Shown: positions 9,096 through 16,797 of the stretch, piece after piece
Layout: the number at the start of each line of letters is the position of its first letter
Position numbering within the stretch: position 1 is the stretch's first letter
Origin: Paeniglutamicibacter terrestris
Lineage (GTDB): Bacteria > Actinomycetota > Actinomycetes > Actinomycetales > Micrococcaceae
Direction: 5' to 3'
DNA: 64,000 bases
NCBI RefSeq assembly: GCF_012271785.1
Contig: NZ_JAAWVT010000001.1
Location: forward strand, 868,001-932,000
Translations under genes and position numbers: made by a program
Notes under the pieces: model-generated
What the model saw: only the letters and a program-made list of their open reading frames with translations
Databases searched by the model: none
Told to the model about the DNA's origin: nothing

Positions 9096-9102
9096 CGGTG
9101 CG

Positions 9103-9136
9103 GAACGAGGCTGGCCCGCACGGGCCGGCCTCGTTC
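9103..9136. terminator. Bidirectional terminator between convergent genes
   Basis: GAACGAGGCTGGCCCG (9103-9118) pairs with CGGGCCGGCCTCGTTC (9121-9136), a 16-base stem with one G-T wobble and a tight loop. It lies between the stop of the MFS gene and the convergent stop of the oxidoreductase gene, and can serve both strands. Confidence 0.85.
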
Positions 9137-9145
9137 TAAGTGCCG

Positions 9146-10180
9146 TTAGTGTTGCAGTGCGGCTCGGACCGCGGGCAGCACCTCGGTAGCCAGCAACTCG
9201 ATCGAGCGCAGCGTTTGTGTCTGCGACAAACCTCCCAGGCCTACCTGGGCAAGGAAACGGGTGTGGCCGAGGATTTCGTGCTCCCAGAGAATCTTCTCCA
9301 CGATTTCCCCCGGGCTTCCGGCGAACAAGGCACCACGCGCTGAGGCCCACGCGTCGAAGGCCTCACGGTCCAGCCGGCCGGCACGCGGCATGTTCTGCCC
9401 GATATAGGAGCTGTAATGCGGGAAGAACGTGTTCTTTGCTCCCTGGGAGGTTTCCTCGACATAGAAGTGCGAGGTCACCCCGATCTGCCCCGGTTCCCGG
9501 CCGGCCGCCGCAGCGGAGCGACGATAGAGTTCGGCCAGCGGCGCGAAGCGCGGCGGGTCCCCGAGGATGGCCAGATAGAGCGGCATTCCTAATTTTCCGG
9601 CGCGCACCGCGGATGCTGGTGTTCCGCCGACGGCAGCCCAGATTGGCAGTGATTCCTGCACCGGGCGTGGGAAGACCCCTGCCTCATGCAGTGGCGCGCG
9701 GGTGGTGCCGCTGAATGTGACGGGATTTTCGTCGCGGATCTTCAGCAACAGCTCAAGTCGGTCATCGAAGTACTCATCGTACCGCTGCAGATCCTGACCG
9801 AAGAGTGGGAAGGACTCCAGGTAGGCGCCGCGTCCCGCGGTGATTTCGGCTCGGCCCCCACTGATCAGATCCAGCGTTGCGAAGTCCTCGAAGACGCGGA
9901 CCGGGTCGGCACTCGAGAGCACCGTGACCGTGCTGGTCAGCCGGATGTTCGTCGTCTGTGCGGCAGCGGCTGCAAGAACCACCGGTGGTGAGGACACCGC
10001 GAAGTCCTCGCGGTGATGCTCCCCCACGCCAAAAACATCCAGGCCGGCCTCGTCGGCAACTCTGGCCCATTCGAGAATGTCGCGCATACGCGTTGCGGCG
10101 TCCATCGGTTGACCCTCAGCGTTGCGGGTCAGCTCGCCGAAGGTGAAGATGCCGATCTCGAACGGATTGTCGGCACTCAT
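9146..10180 (-). CDS. LLM-class flavin-dependent oxidoreductase (luciferase-like monooxygenase)
   Basis: A 344-residue TIM-barrel flavoprotein of the bacterial-luciferase-like family. It begins MSADNPFEIGIFTFGEL and shows the family segments DVFGVGEHHREDF (residues around 50), TSTVTVLSSADPVRVFEDFA and SGGRAEITAGRGAY, where FMN binds. Members use reduced flavin and oxygen to oxidise small organic compounds. The open frame runs on upstream for 130 codons, but that part is antisense-like, and the ATG at 10180 overlaps the stop of the esterase gene (ATGA), so the start is firm. It forms a two-gene operon with the esterase. Confidence 0.9.
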   Translation of the reverse strand: MSADNPFEIGIFTFGELTRNAEGQPMDAATRMRDILEWARVADEAGLDVFGVGEHHREDFAVSSPPVVLAAAAAQTTNIRLTSTVTVLSSADPVRVFEDFATLDLISGGRAEITAGRGAYLESFPLFGQDLQRYDEYFDDRLELLLKIRDENPVTFSGTTRAPLHEAGVFPRPVQESLPIWAAVGGTPASAVRAGKLGMPLYLAILGDPPRFAPLAELYRRSAAAAGREPGQIGVTSHFYVEETSQGAKNTFFPHYSSYIGQNMPRAGRLDREAFDAWASARGALFAGSPGEIVEKILWEHEILGHTRFLAQVGLGGLSQTQTLRSIELLATEVLPAVRAALQH

Positions 10181-10827
10181 GCGCCGGCCGACACCTCGGC
10201 GCCGAGCTGAGCGGTGATGAAGTCGCGCACGTCGTCGAGTTCTGCGGCGTTGATGCCGTGGGCCAGGCCCGGGTATACCTTCTTGATCAGCGTGGCGTGG
10301 GTCGGCAAAAATTCGGTGGTGCGGGTGATCGCAACCGGAGCGATGACCCGGTCTACCGCGCCACGACCCCAGAATACCGCTGGAAGGTTTTCGCGCAGGG
10401 ATTCGTCGCCCGGCTGGCTTGCGCCGAGAACAAATCCGCCGAGGATCACCGGAGCAATCACTCGCTCGGGGCGGGTGCGCAGCAATTGGCTGGCCATGAG
10501 TCCGCCCTGGGAGAAACCGATCGGAACGATACGGGTGGACGGGTCGACATTTTCCTCGATCCAGGCCCAAATGGCCGCCGTAGCTTCCTCGACCGGGGCC
10601 GCATCCGGGGCGCCCGGCGTGGTGATCTCAAACCAAGCTGCCCCGCCGTTGCCAAGCTCAAGTGGAGCCCGAAGCGACGCCCAAGGAAGGTCAAGTCCGA
10701 GTGCCGGCGCTAGGCCGCTGAGGTCCTGTTCGTTCGAACCGAAGCCGTGCAGGAAGATGACGACCTCGGAGGTAGCCTCACTGGTGGTCCAGCCGGTCGA
10801 GCGCACGTCGCGCAGAGTGGGGATCAT
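10177..10827 (-). CDS. Alpha/beta-hydrolase, phospholipase/carboxylesterase family
   Basis: A 216-residue serine hydrolase of the phospholipase/carboxylesterase (acyl-protein thioesterase-like) family. It carries the oxyanion region IFLHGFGSNEQDL, the nucleophile elbow GFSQGG, an acidic residue in RGAVDRVIAP and the catalytic His in YPGLAHGI. There is no signal peptide, so it acts in the cytoplasm. The ATG at 10827 is preferred to a start 22 codons upstream, whose residues are basic and unlike the family; AAAGGAA lies 12 bases before it. It is translationally coupled to the flavin oxidoreductase gene. Confidence 0.85.
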   Translation of the reverse strand: MIPTLRDVRSTGWTTSEATSEVVIFLHGFGSNEQDLSGLAPALGLDLPWASLRAPLELGNGGAAWFEITTPGAPDAAPVEEATAAIWAWIEENVDPSTRIVPIGFSQGGLMASQLLRTRPERVIAPVILGGFVLGASQPGDESLRENLPAVFWGRGAVDRVIAPVAITRTTEFLPTHATLIKKVYPGLAHGINAAELDDVRDFITAQLGAEVSAGA

Positions 10828-10969
10828 TCGGGGATCGGTTCCTTTGGCATCAGTGGGGTAAGAGCGTTTGTGGCTCTTCCCTCTACGATACACGATTTAG
10901 TTTAAGCTTCAAGCGTTATCGATGGGTTGGCACTCACTCGCCACGAGACTTTACTGCCGGTAGCAGGGT

Positions 10970-11225
10970 TCCGCACTTGGCAACATGCCGACCGATTGTG
11001 GCAATGGTTGTCGCGACTTGCAACCATACTTCAACTATCTGGCTTCGACCGTGGCCTTGCATATTGAACCCTTTGGCGCCTACACCACAAAGTTCAAGGC
11101 CTTGGGCGAGGTCGCCGAAGGATCAATCGTTGCGGTCCCGAATGACCTGGTAAACGCGGACGCGCGTTGGTTCTGTTGGAGGAACAAAAAATCATCACGC
11201 TCAAGAACCCGAGGAATCACAGTCC
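10970..11225 (+). pseudogene. metQ: metQ remnant (methionine ABC transporter substrate-binding protein)
   Basis: Only an internal piece remains. The translation LQPYFNYLASTVALHIEPFG followed by YTTKFKALGEVAEG and VAVPNDLVNADAR matches the MetQ/NlpA family core, in which a polar pair binds the methionine backbone and the phrase AIPND is conserved. The signal peptide, lipobox and the C-terminal half are absent. The frame shifts near 11160, where the sequence continues in another frame as VLLEEQKIITLKNP. It directly precedes the metN remnant, matching the Q-N order of some actinobacterial met operons. It cannot make a functional binding protein. Confidence 0.75.
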
Positions 11226-12136
11226 AATAAGAAGGACGTCACCGATACCCGGCAGACACGCGGAAGCGTTGACTTCGAGTCCATCAGCAAGGTCCATTCG
11301 GTCAAGAAGCGTTCCAGTGGCGCCCCGGTCCATGCGCTTGCGGACAGATCACTGGGGTTGCCGGCTGGCCAAATCATCGGAGCGATCGGGCGCCGACAAA
11401 TCCACACTGCTTCACACCGTCGACCTCCTGGAGCGCCCCACCTCAGGGCGCATCCTGCTAGACGGAGAGTACATCACGCAGGTACAGGGAAGTGAGCGGA
11501 GGGATGCCCGCTGCCGCATCGGCATGGTGTTCCAGCATTTCTCCCTCATGTCATCCAAGACCGTGTGGGAGAACGTGCTTCTGTCGTGGCGCCTGGCCGT
11601 CGTTGATGATGCCATCACCGACCAGCGGTTGCGGAATTGTTGGAACTCGTAGGTTTGGAGCATCGGGCATTGGCCTACCCGGCGCAGCCCTCCGGTGGGC
11701 AAAAGCAGCGTGTGGGTATTGCCCGCGCGCTGGTCCAGGAACCGGAAACCCTACGCTCCGACGAGGCCACAAGCGCCTTGGACCCGGAGACCATACGCTC
11801 CATCCTGGATTTGATGCGCGCCATCAACCGTGAACGCAGAGTCACCATCTTGCTGATCACCCATAAGACGGGCATGATCCAGGAGATCTGCGATCAAGTT
11901 GCCGTGATCGACGGTGGAAAAGTTGTTGAGCACGGTCCAGTGTGGTTGGTCTTCAGTAATCCCGAGCACACCACAACGGTGAGCCTATCGGAGTCCTTTA
12001 GGCGGAGCTCGCCATGAGAGATCGCGCGGCGCCTCGCCACCGTCCGGCCCTCTGCTGATCATCAGAGTAGAGATACCGAGCAGGGCGAACATCTGATCCT
12101 TCGTTTTGAGGCTCTCCGACTTTCGACGTGGTGACC
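11226..12136 (+). pseudogene. metN: metN remnant, ATPase part (methionine ABC transporter)
   Basis: This segment encodes most of a MetN ABC ATPase but in at least three frames. The N terminus (VDFESISKVHSVKK and VHALADRSLGLPAGQIIGAIG) runs in one frame, then shifts around 11385 just at the Walker A motif, whose remnant is RSGADKSTLL. The Q-loop (GMVFQHFSLMSSKTVWENVL) follows in the second frame. It shifts again near 11640 into [20 protein letters not shown] (signature), [10 protein letters not shown] (Walker B, D changed to E/S-like context [10 protein letters not shown]) and [10 protein letters not shown] (H-loop). The part before 12137 leads into the insertion sequence. Product is non-functional. 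Confidence 0.85.
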
Positions 12137-13461
12137 GGGTGTTCAGCACGGCCGGAGGCGTGCCGTGTATAACAATATCCTCCATCGGTAATTCTCGTGA
12201 TTGACGTAGCCGCGGCCAATTCTTTTCATGTTCTTGGCAGTGAGGTTGGCAGCCTCGCTGCGGGCGTTGGTGAGCCGAGTCAGGCAGAAGGTTTCCAGTT
12301 CCGTTTTCCAAGCCGTGAGTGTCCGGAAAAGTGACTTGGCTTCGTGCATGCTGGTGGCCTTCACGGAGGCTTGGAGCTTTTCCCAAGCCGTAGCGAACGA
12401 GTCCCGGTCACGAGTTTTTAGAAGGTCTCGGACGTGTTCCTTGATGGCATAGACGACCCCGAGCTCTGCATCCGATGCCAGAACATCTCGGAGTCGATCG
12501 GTCTGCTTGTTGGAGAGTTTCTCGATGTTGCAGGCCAGCAGCTTCCGGTACCTGTAGGCCGGGTCGATCATCTTCCCGCGGCGGTCATTGAGGTCATGTG
12601 AACGGCGTCGGCGTACCGCGTTGATCATCTGGTTCGCTCTTTGGATGATGTGGAAATGGTCAACAGAAATCCGCACCTCAGGCAAAGAATCACGGATGGC
12701 CTTCCGAAATTCTGCGGACATATCCATGGCCACGTACTCGATATTCCGCTTCCACGACGCCGGACGTTGAGCCATCCAGGTAGTCACTGCCTTGCCACGG
12801 CGCCCGTCCACCACATCAAGGATCGTTCCGGTGCTCAGGTCCGTGAATACAATTGACCACGGCTCGACCCGCATCATCTTGCCCGTGGTTCCCAGCACGA
12901 AACGCACCCTACGGAAACGGTGTTCATCCACGCCCAGCTGGCGCACGAGACGCTGGTCTACGTCTAGGACGATTTGTTCGGTGACTAGGAGCTTGCGCAT
13001 GACGGTCGGTCAGGAAACGCGGTGGGCTCTGGCGATGCCGGTGATAGCGCGTAGCTCGTGGATGGCCGCTTCAACGATTTCACCCACCAGCCGGGTGGTC
13101 AGTCTGGACCGCAACGGAATCTGGTCGGTGACCTGCACGAAGGTCCGCTTGGGACAGGCATCCTCCAGACAGACCAGCCGGCGTTTCTTCACCATCACTT
13201 CCAGGCCCTGGCCACCACAGGCTATGTCCTTGACCCGGTGCACGGGTCTGGCCTGGATCCGGCGGGAGAATACTCCGCATTCAGGGCATGGCGCTTCAGG
13301 GTTGAGGGGCTCAACCAGCACCGAGCGGGAATCACCAGTTCCTTCAACGCTCAGCACCACATGGTCATCAAGATTAAACAGAGTCGACGCAGCATCAACT
13401 GCCCCCGTATTGTTAAACACGGCTCGTAGTCCTTGGTTTTATGAATGTCTAGACAACACCC
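12137..13461 (-). mobile_element. ISL3-family insertion sequence (degenerate)
   Basis: The transposase gene fills the element. Possible end repeats are GGGTGTT (12137-12143) and its complement AACACCC (13455-13461); beyond seven bases the ends differ, and the flanking eight-base sequences do not match, so no target duplication is left. Because the transposase also carries a nonsense mutation, the copy looks old and immobile. The exact ends are uncertain. Confidence 0.55.
12143..13420 (-). pseudogene. ISL3-family transposase, interrupted by an in-frame TGA
   Basis: The N-terminal part (13420 down to 13010) contains a zinc-finger-like set CPECGVFSRR plus later cysteines (CLEDACPKR), as in ISL3 transposases, and ends RAHRVS-stop. 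Three codons later the same frame resumes with MRKLL and gives the catalytic part: LGVDEHRFRR, VVDGRRGKAV, VAMDMSAEFRKAI, ISVDHFHIIQRANQMI and ARSEAANLTAKNMKRIGRG, the acidic residues of the DDE domain. The TGA at 13012-13010 stands where family members usually have Trp after HRVS, so a single TGG to TGA change fits. A GTG serves as start. A full transposase needs readthrough. Confidence 0.85.
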
Positions 13462-13736
13462 ATAATTCCGTAGGGCTGCGAGCCTTACTCATTTGATGAC
13501 ACCACGCTCAAAGTCCGAGAGCCCGTTTTGATGGAACGCGCGCCGTTGACGTTTCCAAGATTGGTGAGAAGTTGCGGTCGGTCTCCGGTGAACCGTTGCG
13601 TCTGGTGGCTTCAAATATCACCCCAGTCCAGGTGCATCCGCAGGGCCACCTGGTCCTCGCTTTGCCGAACGGAGAGGACAGCTCCGCGGTTCGTTTGCTG
13701 GCCGCGAACCTCGCCGATACCGCCGAGGTAATCTAG
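13462..13736 (+). pseudogene. metN: Probable metN 3' end (C-terminal NIL-like domain) beyond the insertion sequence
   Basis: From 13533 to the TAG at 13734-13736 the frame reads VDVSKIGEKLRSVSGEPLRL and later QGHLVLALPNGEDSSAVRLL, ending NLADTAEVI. The G-H-L-V-L-A-L-P segment followed by a helix and a final V-E-V-I strand is the pattern of the NIL regulatory domain at the C terminus of MetN. It lacks a start and is closed by stops just upstream. Its position, directly after the insertion sequence that follows the metN ATPase remnant, suggests that the element split one gene. Short length keeps the assignment tentative. Confidence 0.5.
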
Positions 13737-14164
13737 AGGGAAACAGCATCTACCGAGATAAAAACGCCCACGGGCATTTCTTTCGGTCATTTCTAGGTGA
13801 CGCTGATCGTTGGGGCCAGGGACGATGATGGCGTGTATGTGGTTGATCGACGGTGCGCCTTTCCGGAAATCAGGTCCGGATCCCCCAGACCGATGAGTCT
13901 TTGGCCGACCCGAGACTACCTGCCTGTCGCTGATCAATCGTCTTGAGATTCCGGAATCGATCATGGCATAGGAGACCTCGTGTGCCGCGACGATCCATGG
14001 TTTCTAACTTCCTCTCAGTCTCCGGCGCGGCGCGCAGGCTAACCGGCGCTTCACTCCGCTTAATGACCTCGACAGCACTTCGAATGATGCCGTCGGGGAC
14101 GCCCGGAGGTTCCCAGCCAGCGGAGTTTATCTCCGCGGGCTAAGCTTGTAGAGCGTACCCAGCC
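13737..14164. other. Intergenic stretch without recognisable gene
   Basis: About 430 bases at the left edge of the defence island. I see no convincing coding frame, RNA gene or repeat other than a weak four-base hairpin at 13766-13775 and the terminator-like hairpin at 14117-14139. It is probably junction sequence. Confidence 0.5.
14117..14139 (-). terminator. Hairpin downstream of the DUF3883 gene
   Basis: GCGGAG (14120-14125) pairs with CTCCGC (14131-14136) over a five-base loop, extended by GCC/GGC beyond a mismatch. It lies about 30 bases after the stop of the minus-strand DUF3883 gene and is probably its terminator, though no T-run follows. Confidence 0.5.
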
Positions 14165-15442
14165 TCAGGCTATCGGAGGGTCAGAAGGAGTCCAGGTGAA
14201 TCCAGTTGCCTTCAGTTCAGTCTCATGCGCTGTCCAATCGAAGATCCGAAGTCTGCCAGAAGAATCGTCAAGGGAACCATCTGGATTGAAGAGGATGTCC
14301 GAAACAATGCCAATGATGCATTGGCCACGGTTGTCACGAGCAAACCTCACCTCGTTCGGCGTTACAAGAACCTTATTACCAGTGGTCTGTGTTGCTTTGG
14401 CTTCGAGGTACAGCGTTGCTGTCCCTTTCGTGGCAACAGCATCGTAGGGATTGCCAATTCTGGTGTCTTGCACCGCCCAGCCGCGATCAATATAGTGCCG
14501 CTCAAGCATCTTCTGGCCGTGATCCTCTGCGAGCTTTCGCTTGACCGGATCGTCAGACCAGCTTTGACCTCTTCCAGGCGTACCCGGCGGAGTCGACTGT
14601 AACTTGCCGGCGTGCAAGGACCAAGCCCGTTCAACGGTCTGCGCATGGGGGGCTTTCAATTCGGTCCCACTGGAGTTAGGAGTCCATCCGAAACCCGGTG
14701 TCAGCGCAAGAAGGTCTTCATGCAACAATGCATGTTGCTCATCAAGAACTGTGTCCCATTCGATGAGGGCGTAGTTTGCTTCGTCTCCACTGTCGTTCCA
14801 ATGCTCCGCTTGGAAAACTCGGCTCCCTACCAAACCCGAGGCGATAATGCCTCGGATACCGACACCTTGTTGAAGAAGAAAGGCCCTGTCTCCGGGGCGA
14901 ATCTTGTGAACAGTATTTCCAGTGGACCACCGGTCTTTCACGCGCAGGCCAGAAGCGGTCGATGCAATCAACTGAGCATGGATTCCCGGCTCCCACGACC
15001 AAGAAGCTGGATTATAAGTCAGCAGAACTGATCGACGGATCAGCTCTTCAGTCGCCTCACGTACGGTTTCCCGTTCCTTTGCTAAGTACTGAACTGGATT
15101 TCGAACCGGCGGCACGGTCGTCCCAACGAGGGCATCTCTGACGCTGTCTCCGAGAGGCAGCACTTCTCCCTTGAGTGCTGTCTTATAACCTGACTTCGAT
15201 TCAGGGACGGCCACCTGTTCCAAGCCAGTAATCCGCGCAACCACTTGAATCACCCCATCGAAAGATAGCGTGGCAAATTCTTCATCGTCAACCACGTTTG
15301 ACCGCAGGTTCCAGATTCCTCGGTTCTGTTCCCATAGTTCTTCATCGGTGCGATTACAGTCCCATCCGACCCAGCTTCTGCCCATTGGGTCCCGGGCAGC
15401 ATCCAATGATGGACGCTCTGTCAGAGTAAAATTGATTGCCAT
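14165..15442 (-). CDS. DUF3883 (NOV-type) nuclease-like protein with EVE/PUA-like N-terminal part
   Basis: A 425-residue protein. The middle (around residues 170-260) has TVHKIRPGDRAFLLQQG and GIIASGLV, the pattern of the EVE/PUA-like modules that precede nuclease domains in restriction proteins and can read modified bases. The C terminus (around 320-410) is DUF3883: GNPYDAVATKG, then LYLEAKATQTTGNKVLVTPN and EVRFARDN. This shows the D-x(n)-E-x-K arrangement of a PD-(D/E)XK-like fold. The ATG at 15442 has AGAAGGAA in front; a 26-codon upstream extension lacks this. It is probably a modification-dependent restriction or DNA-sensing factor of the island; it precedes no other gene closely. Confidence 0.75.
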   Translation of the reverse strand: MAINFTLTERPSLDAARDPMGRSWVGWDCNRTDEELWEQNRGIWNLRSNVVDDEEFATLSFDGVIQVVARITGLEQVAVPESKSGYKTALKGEVLPLGDSVRDALVGTTVPPVRNPVQYLAKERETVREATEELIRRSVLLTYNPASWSWEPGIHAQLIASTASGLRVKDRWSTGNTVHKIRPGDRAFLLQQGVGIRGIIASGLVGSRVFQAEHWNDSGDEANYALIEWDTVLDEQHALLHEDLLALTPGFGWTPNSSGTELKAPHAQTVERAWSLHAGKLQSTPPGTPGRGQSWSDDPVKRKLAEDHGQKMLERHYIDRGWAVQDTRIGNPYDAVATKGTATLYLEAKATQTTGNKVLVTPNEVRFARDNRGQCIIGIVSDILFNPDGSLDDSSGRLRIFDWTAHETELKATGFTWTPSDPPIA

Positions 15443-15587
15443 CTGATTCCTTCTGAATTTGTAACTGTCGAGCAGTACCGCTCCGAGAATGAGCTGCCAA
15501 TGACAAATACCAAATAGCATTGAACGAGCAGAACGTTTGTAACGGGGGCCCAGGGATCCGTCTCACGGAATCCTGGAAGTTCAATGG

Positions 15588-16535
15588 CTACGCCGGCTTG
15601 GCGTGGAGGAACCGTTCGTAGGCGATTTCAAGTAGATCGGCTCTTGGTCGTTCGATTTTCTTCGTCGGCAGCATCATGAGTTTCTGCCCGTGTCTTTCCT
15701 TCAAACCGTATTCAAGCATCGGTCCATCAATCTCTTCCAAGAGATCGGGCCGTATTTGAACCACCATATCTGGACGAATTCCGAGGATGGATGAATCGAA
15801 AGCGGCGTGGTGTATTTTGCACAGGGCCATGCCATTCACCACGGAAGCAATGCCGAGCTCATGCGAGTCCGGAACGATATGGGCTGCGTCCAAGAGCACC
15901 CTATGCGCAAGGTTGCAGACGGCGCATCTGTCTTCGTAAGCCCTCAGAACTGTTGATCTAAATACCGGCTGGTGCAAACGGATCTTTGTCTCACGAGTCA
16001 GGAACCGTTTGACGGTTTCCTGTATGACAGTGCTCGCCCCTGCCTCGCGTGGGAAGAAAGCCTCTTCATCGTGCGGGACGATAACGAATCGCTTGAGCTC
16101 AGGCTCCTCATCGATCAAATACACCGGGCACACAGCTTGGAACAAGGCTGGGTCCATGCCAACACCGATAAACCAGATCAGCGGAAGATCATTCTCCATT
16201 GCGGACTTCAACGCACGGTTTTCAGGCAGGTTGGGGTCGTCTCCTCGCCACATGTAACGGATCAATCCGTCCGACCCCACGGTGTCTTCATACGGTCTCG
16301 ATTGCCCAGGAGTTCGGTAAACAGTTTGGATCGAGAGCGCAGCCTCAAGCTGACGTGGCTTCCGGATTCCTTGCTGGGTTGCTTGCAGGGCAAATGGCTC
16401 ACCCTCGAAGCTGAAATCCCGAATTTCAGCTCGAGTCAGCGGGATTGCTCCGTCATCGGTGCGAAATTTAAGCCATTCAATGGCTTCTTCACGTAATCGC
16501 CTATCGCGTTCAACGGTCCAAAGACGTCCAGCCAT
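15588..16535 (-). CDS. HNH endonuclease
   Basis: A 315-residue protein. The C-terminal HNH domain (about 205-270) is clear: DRCAVCNLAHRVLLDAAHIV with a C-x-x-C zinc pair, then VVNGMALCKIHHAAFDSSIL, giving His, Asn and His in the expected order. The N-terminal 190 residues (SFEGEPFALQATQQGIRKP, then QTVYRTPGQSRPYEDTVGSD) resemble the sensor half of HNH restriction proteins that precede the nuclease in McrA-like, modification-dependent enzymes. The ATG at 16535 has GGGAGG nine bases ahead. It lies between the six-gene operon and the DUF3883 gene on the same strand and likely supplies DNA cleavage. Confidence 0.82.
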   Translation of the reverse strand: MAGRLWTVERDRRLREEAIEWLKFRTDDGAIPLTRAEIRDFSFEGEPFALQATQQGIRKPRQLEAALSIQTVYRTPGQSRPYEDTVGSDGLIRYMWRGDDPNLPENRALKSAMENDLPLIWFIGVGMDPALFQAVCPVYLIDEEPELKRFVIVPHDEEAFFPREAGASTVIQETVKRFLTRETKIRLHQPVFRSTVLRAYEDRCAVCNLAHRVLLDAAHIVPDSHELGIASVVNGMALCKIHHAAFDSSILGIRPDMVVQIRPDLLEEIDGPMLEYGLKERHGQKLMMLPTKKIERPRADLLEIAYERFLHAKPA

Positions 16536-16797
16536 TATTTGCAACCTCCCAAGCCGTTTATCATCGACAGCAAATAGCCTTTCACGTTTTCCTTGATGTC
16601 TCGACTGTGACTCGGATTTGTTTTTTTGATTGCCCTGCTAGTTCCGAGCCCTCCAATCGGCTCCGTTACACCATTTCAGGATTCGCGTATGAGTACCGTG
16701 GTCGTTTCGGGAATTGACTAGTGCCATCCGCTTTGTGAACCTCTGGCCTACAATCCCAGCCAGATGGAAAGCAGCAGTACACGGCGAACAAAGTACT

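Noticed and set aside
10181-10570. 130-codon upstream extension of the LLM oxidoreductase frame
   Set aside because: It is antisense-like sequence inside the esterase gene, and the ATG at 10180 coupled to the esterase stop fits the family start.
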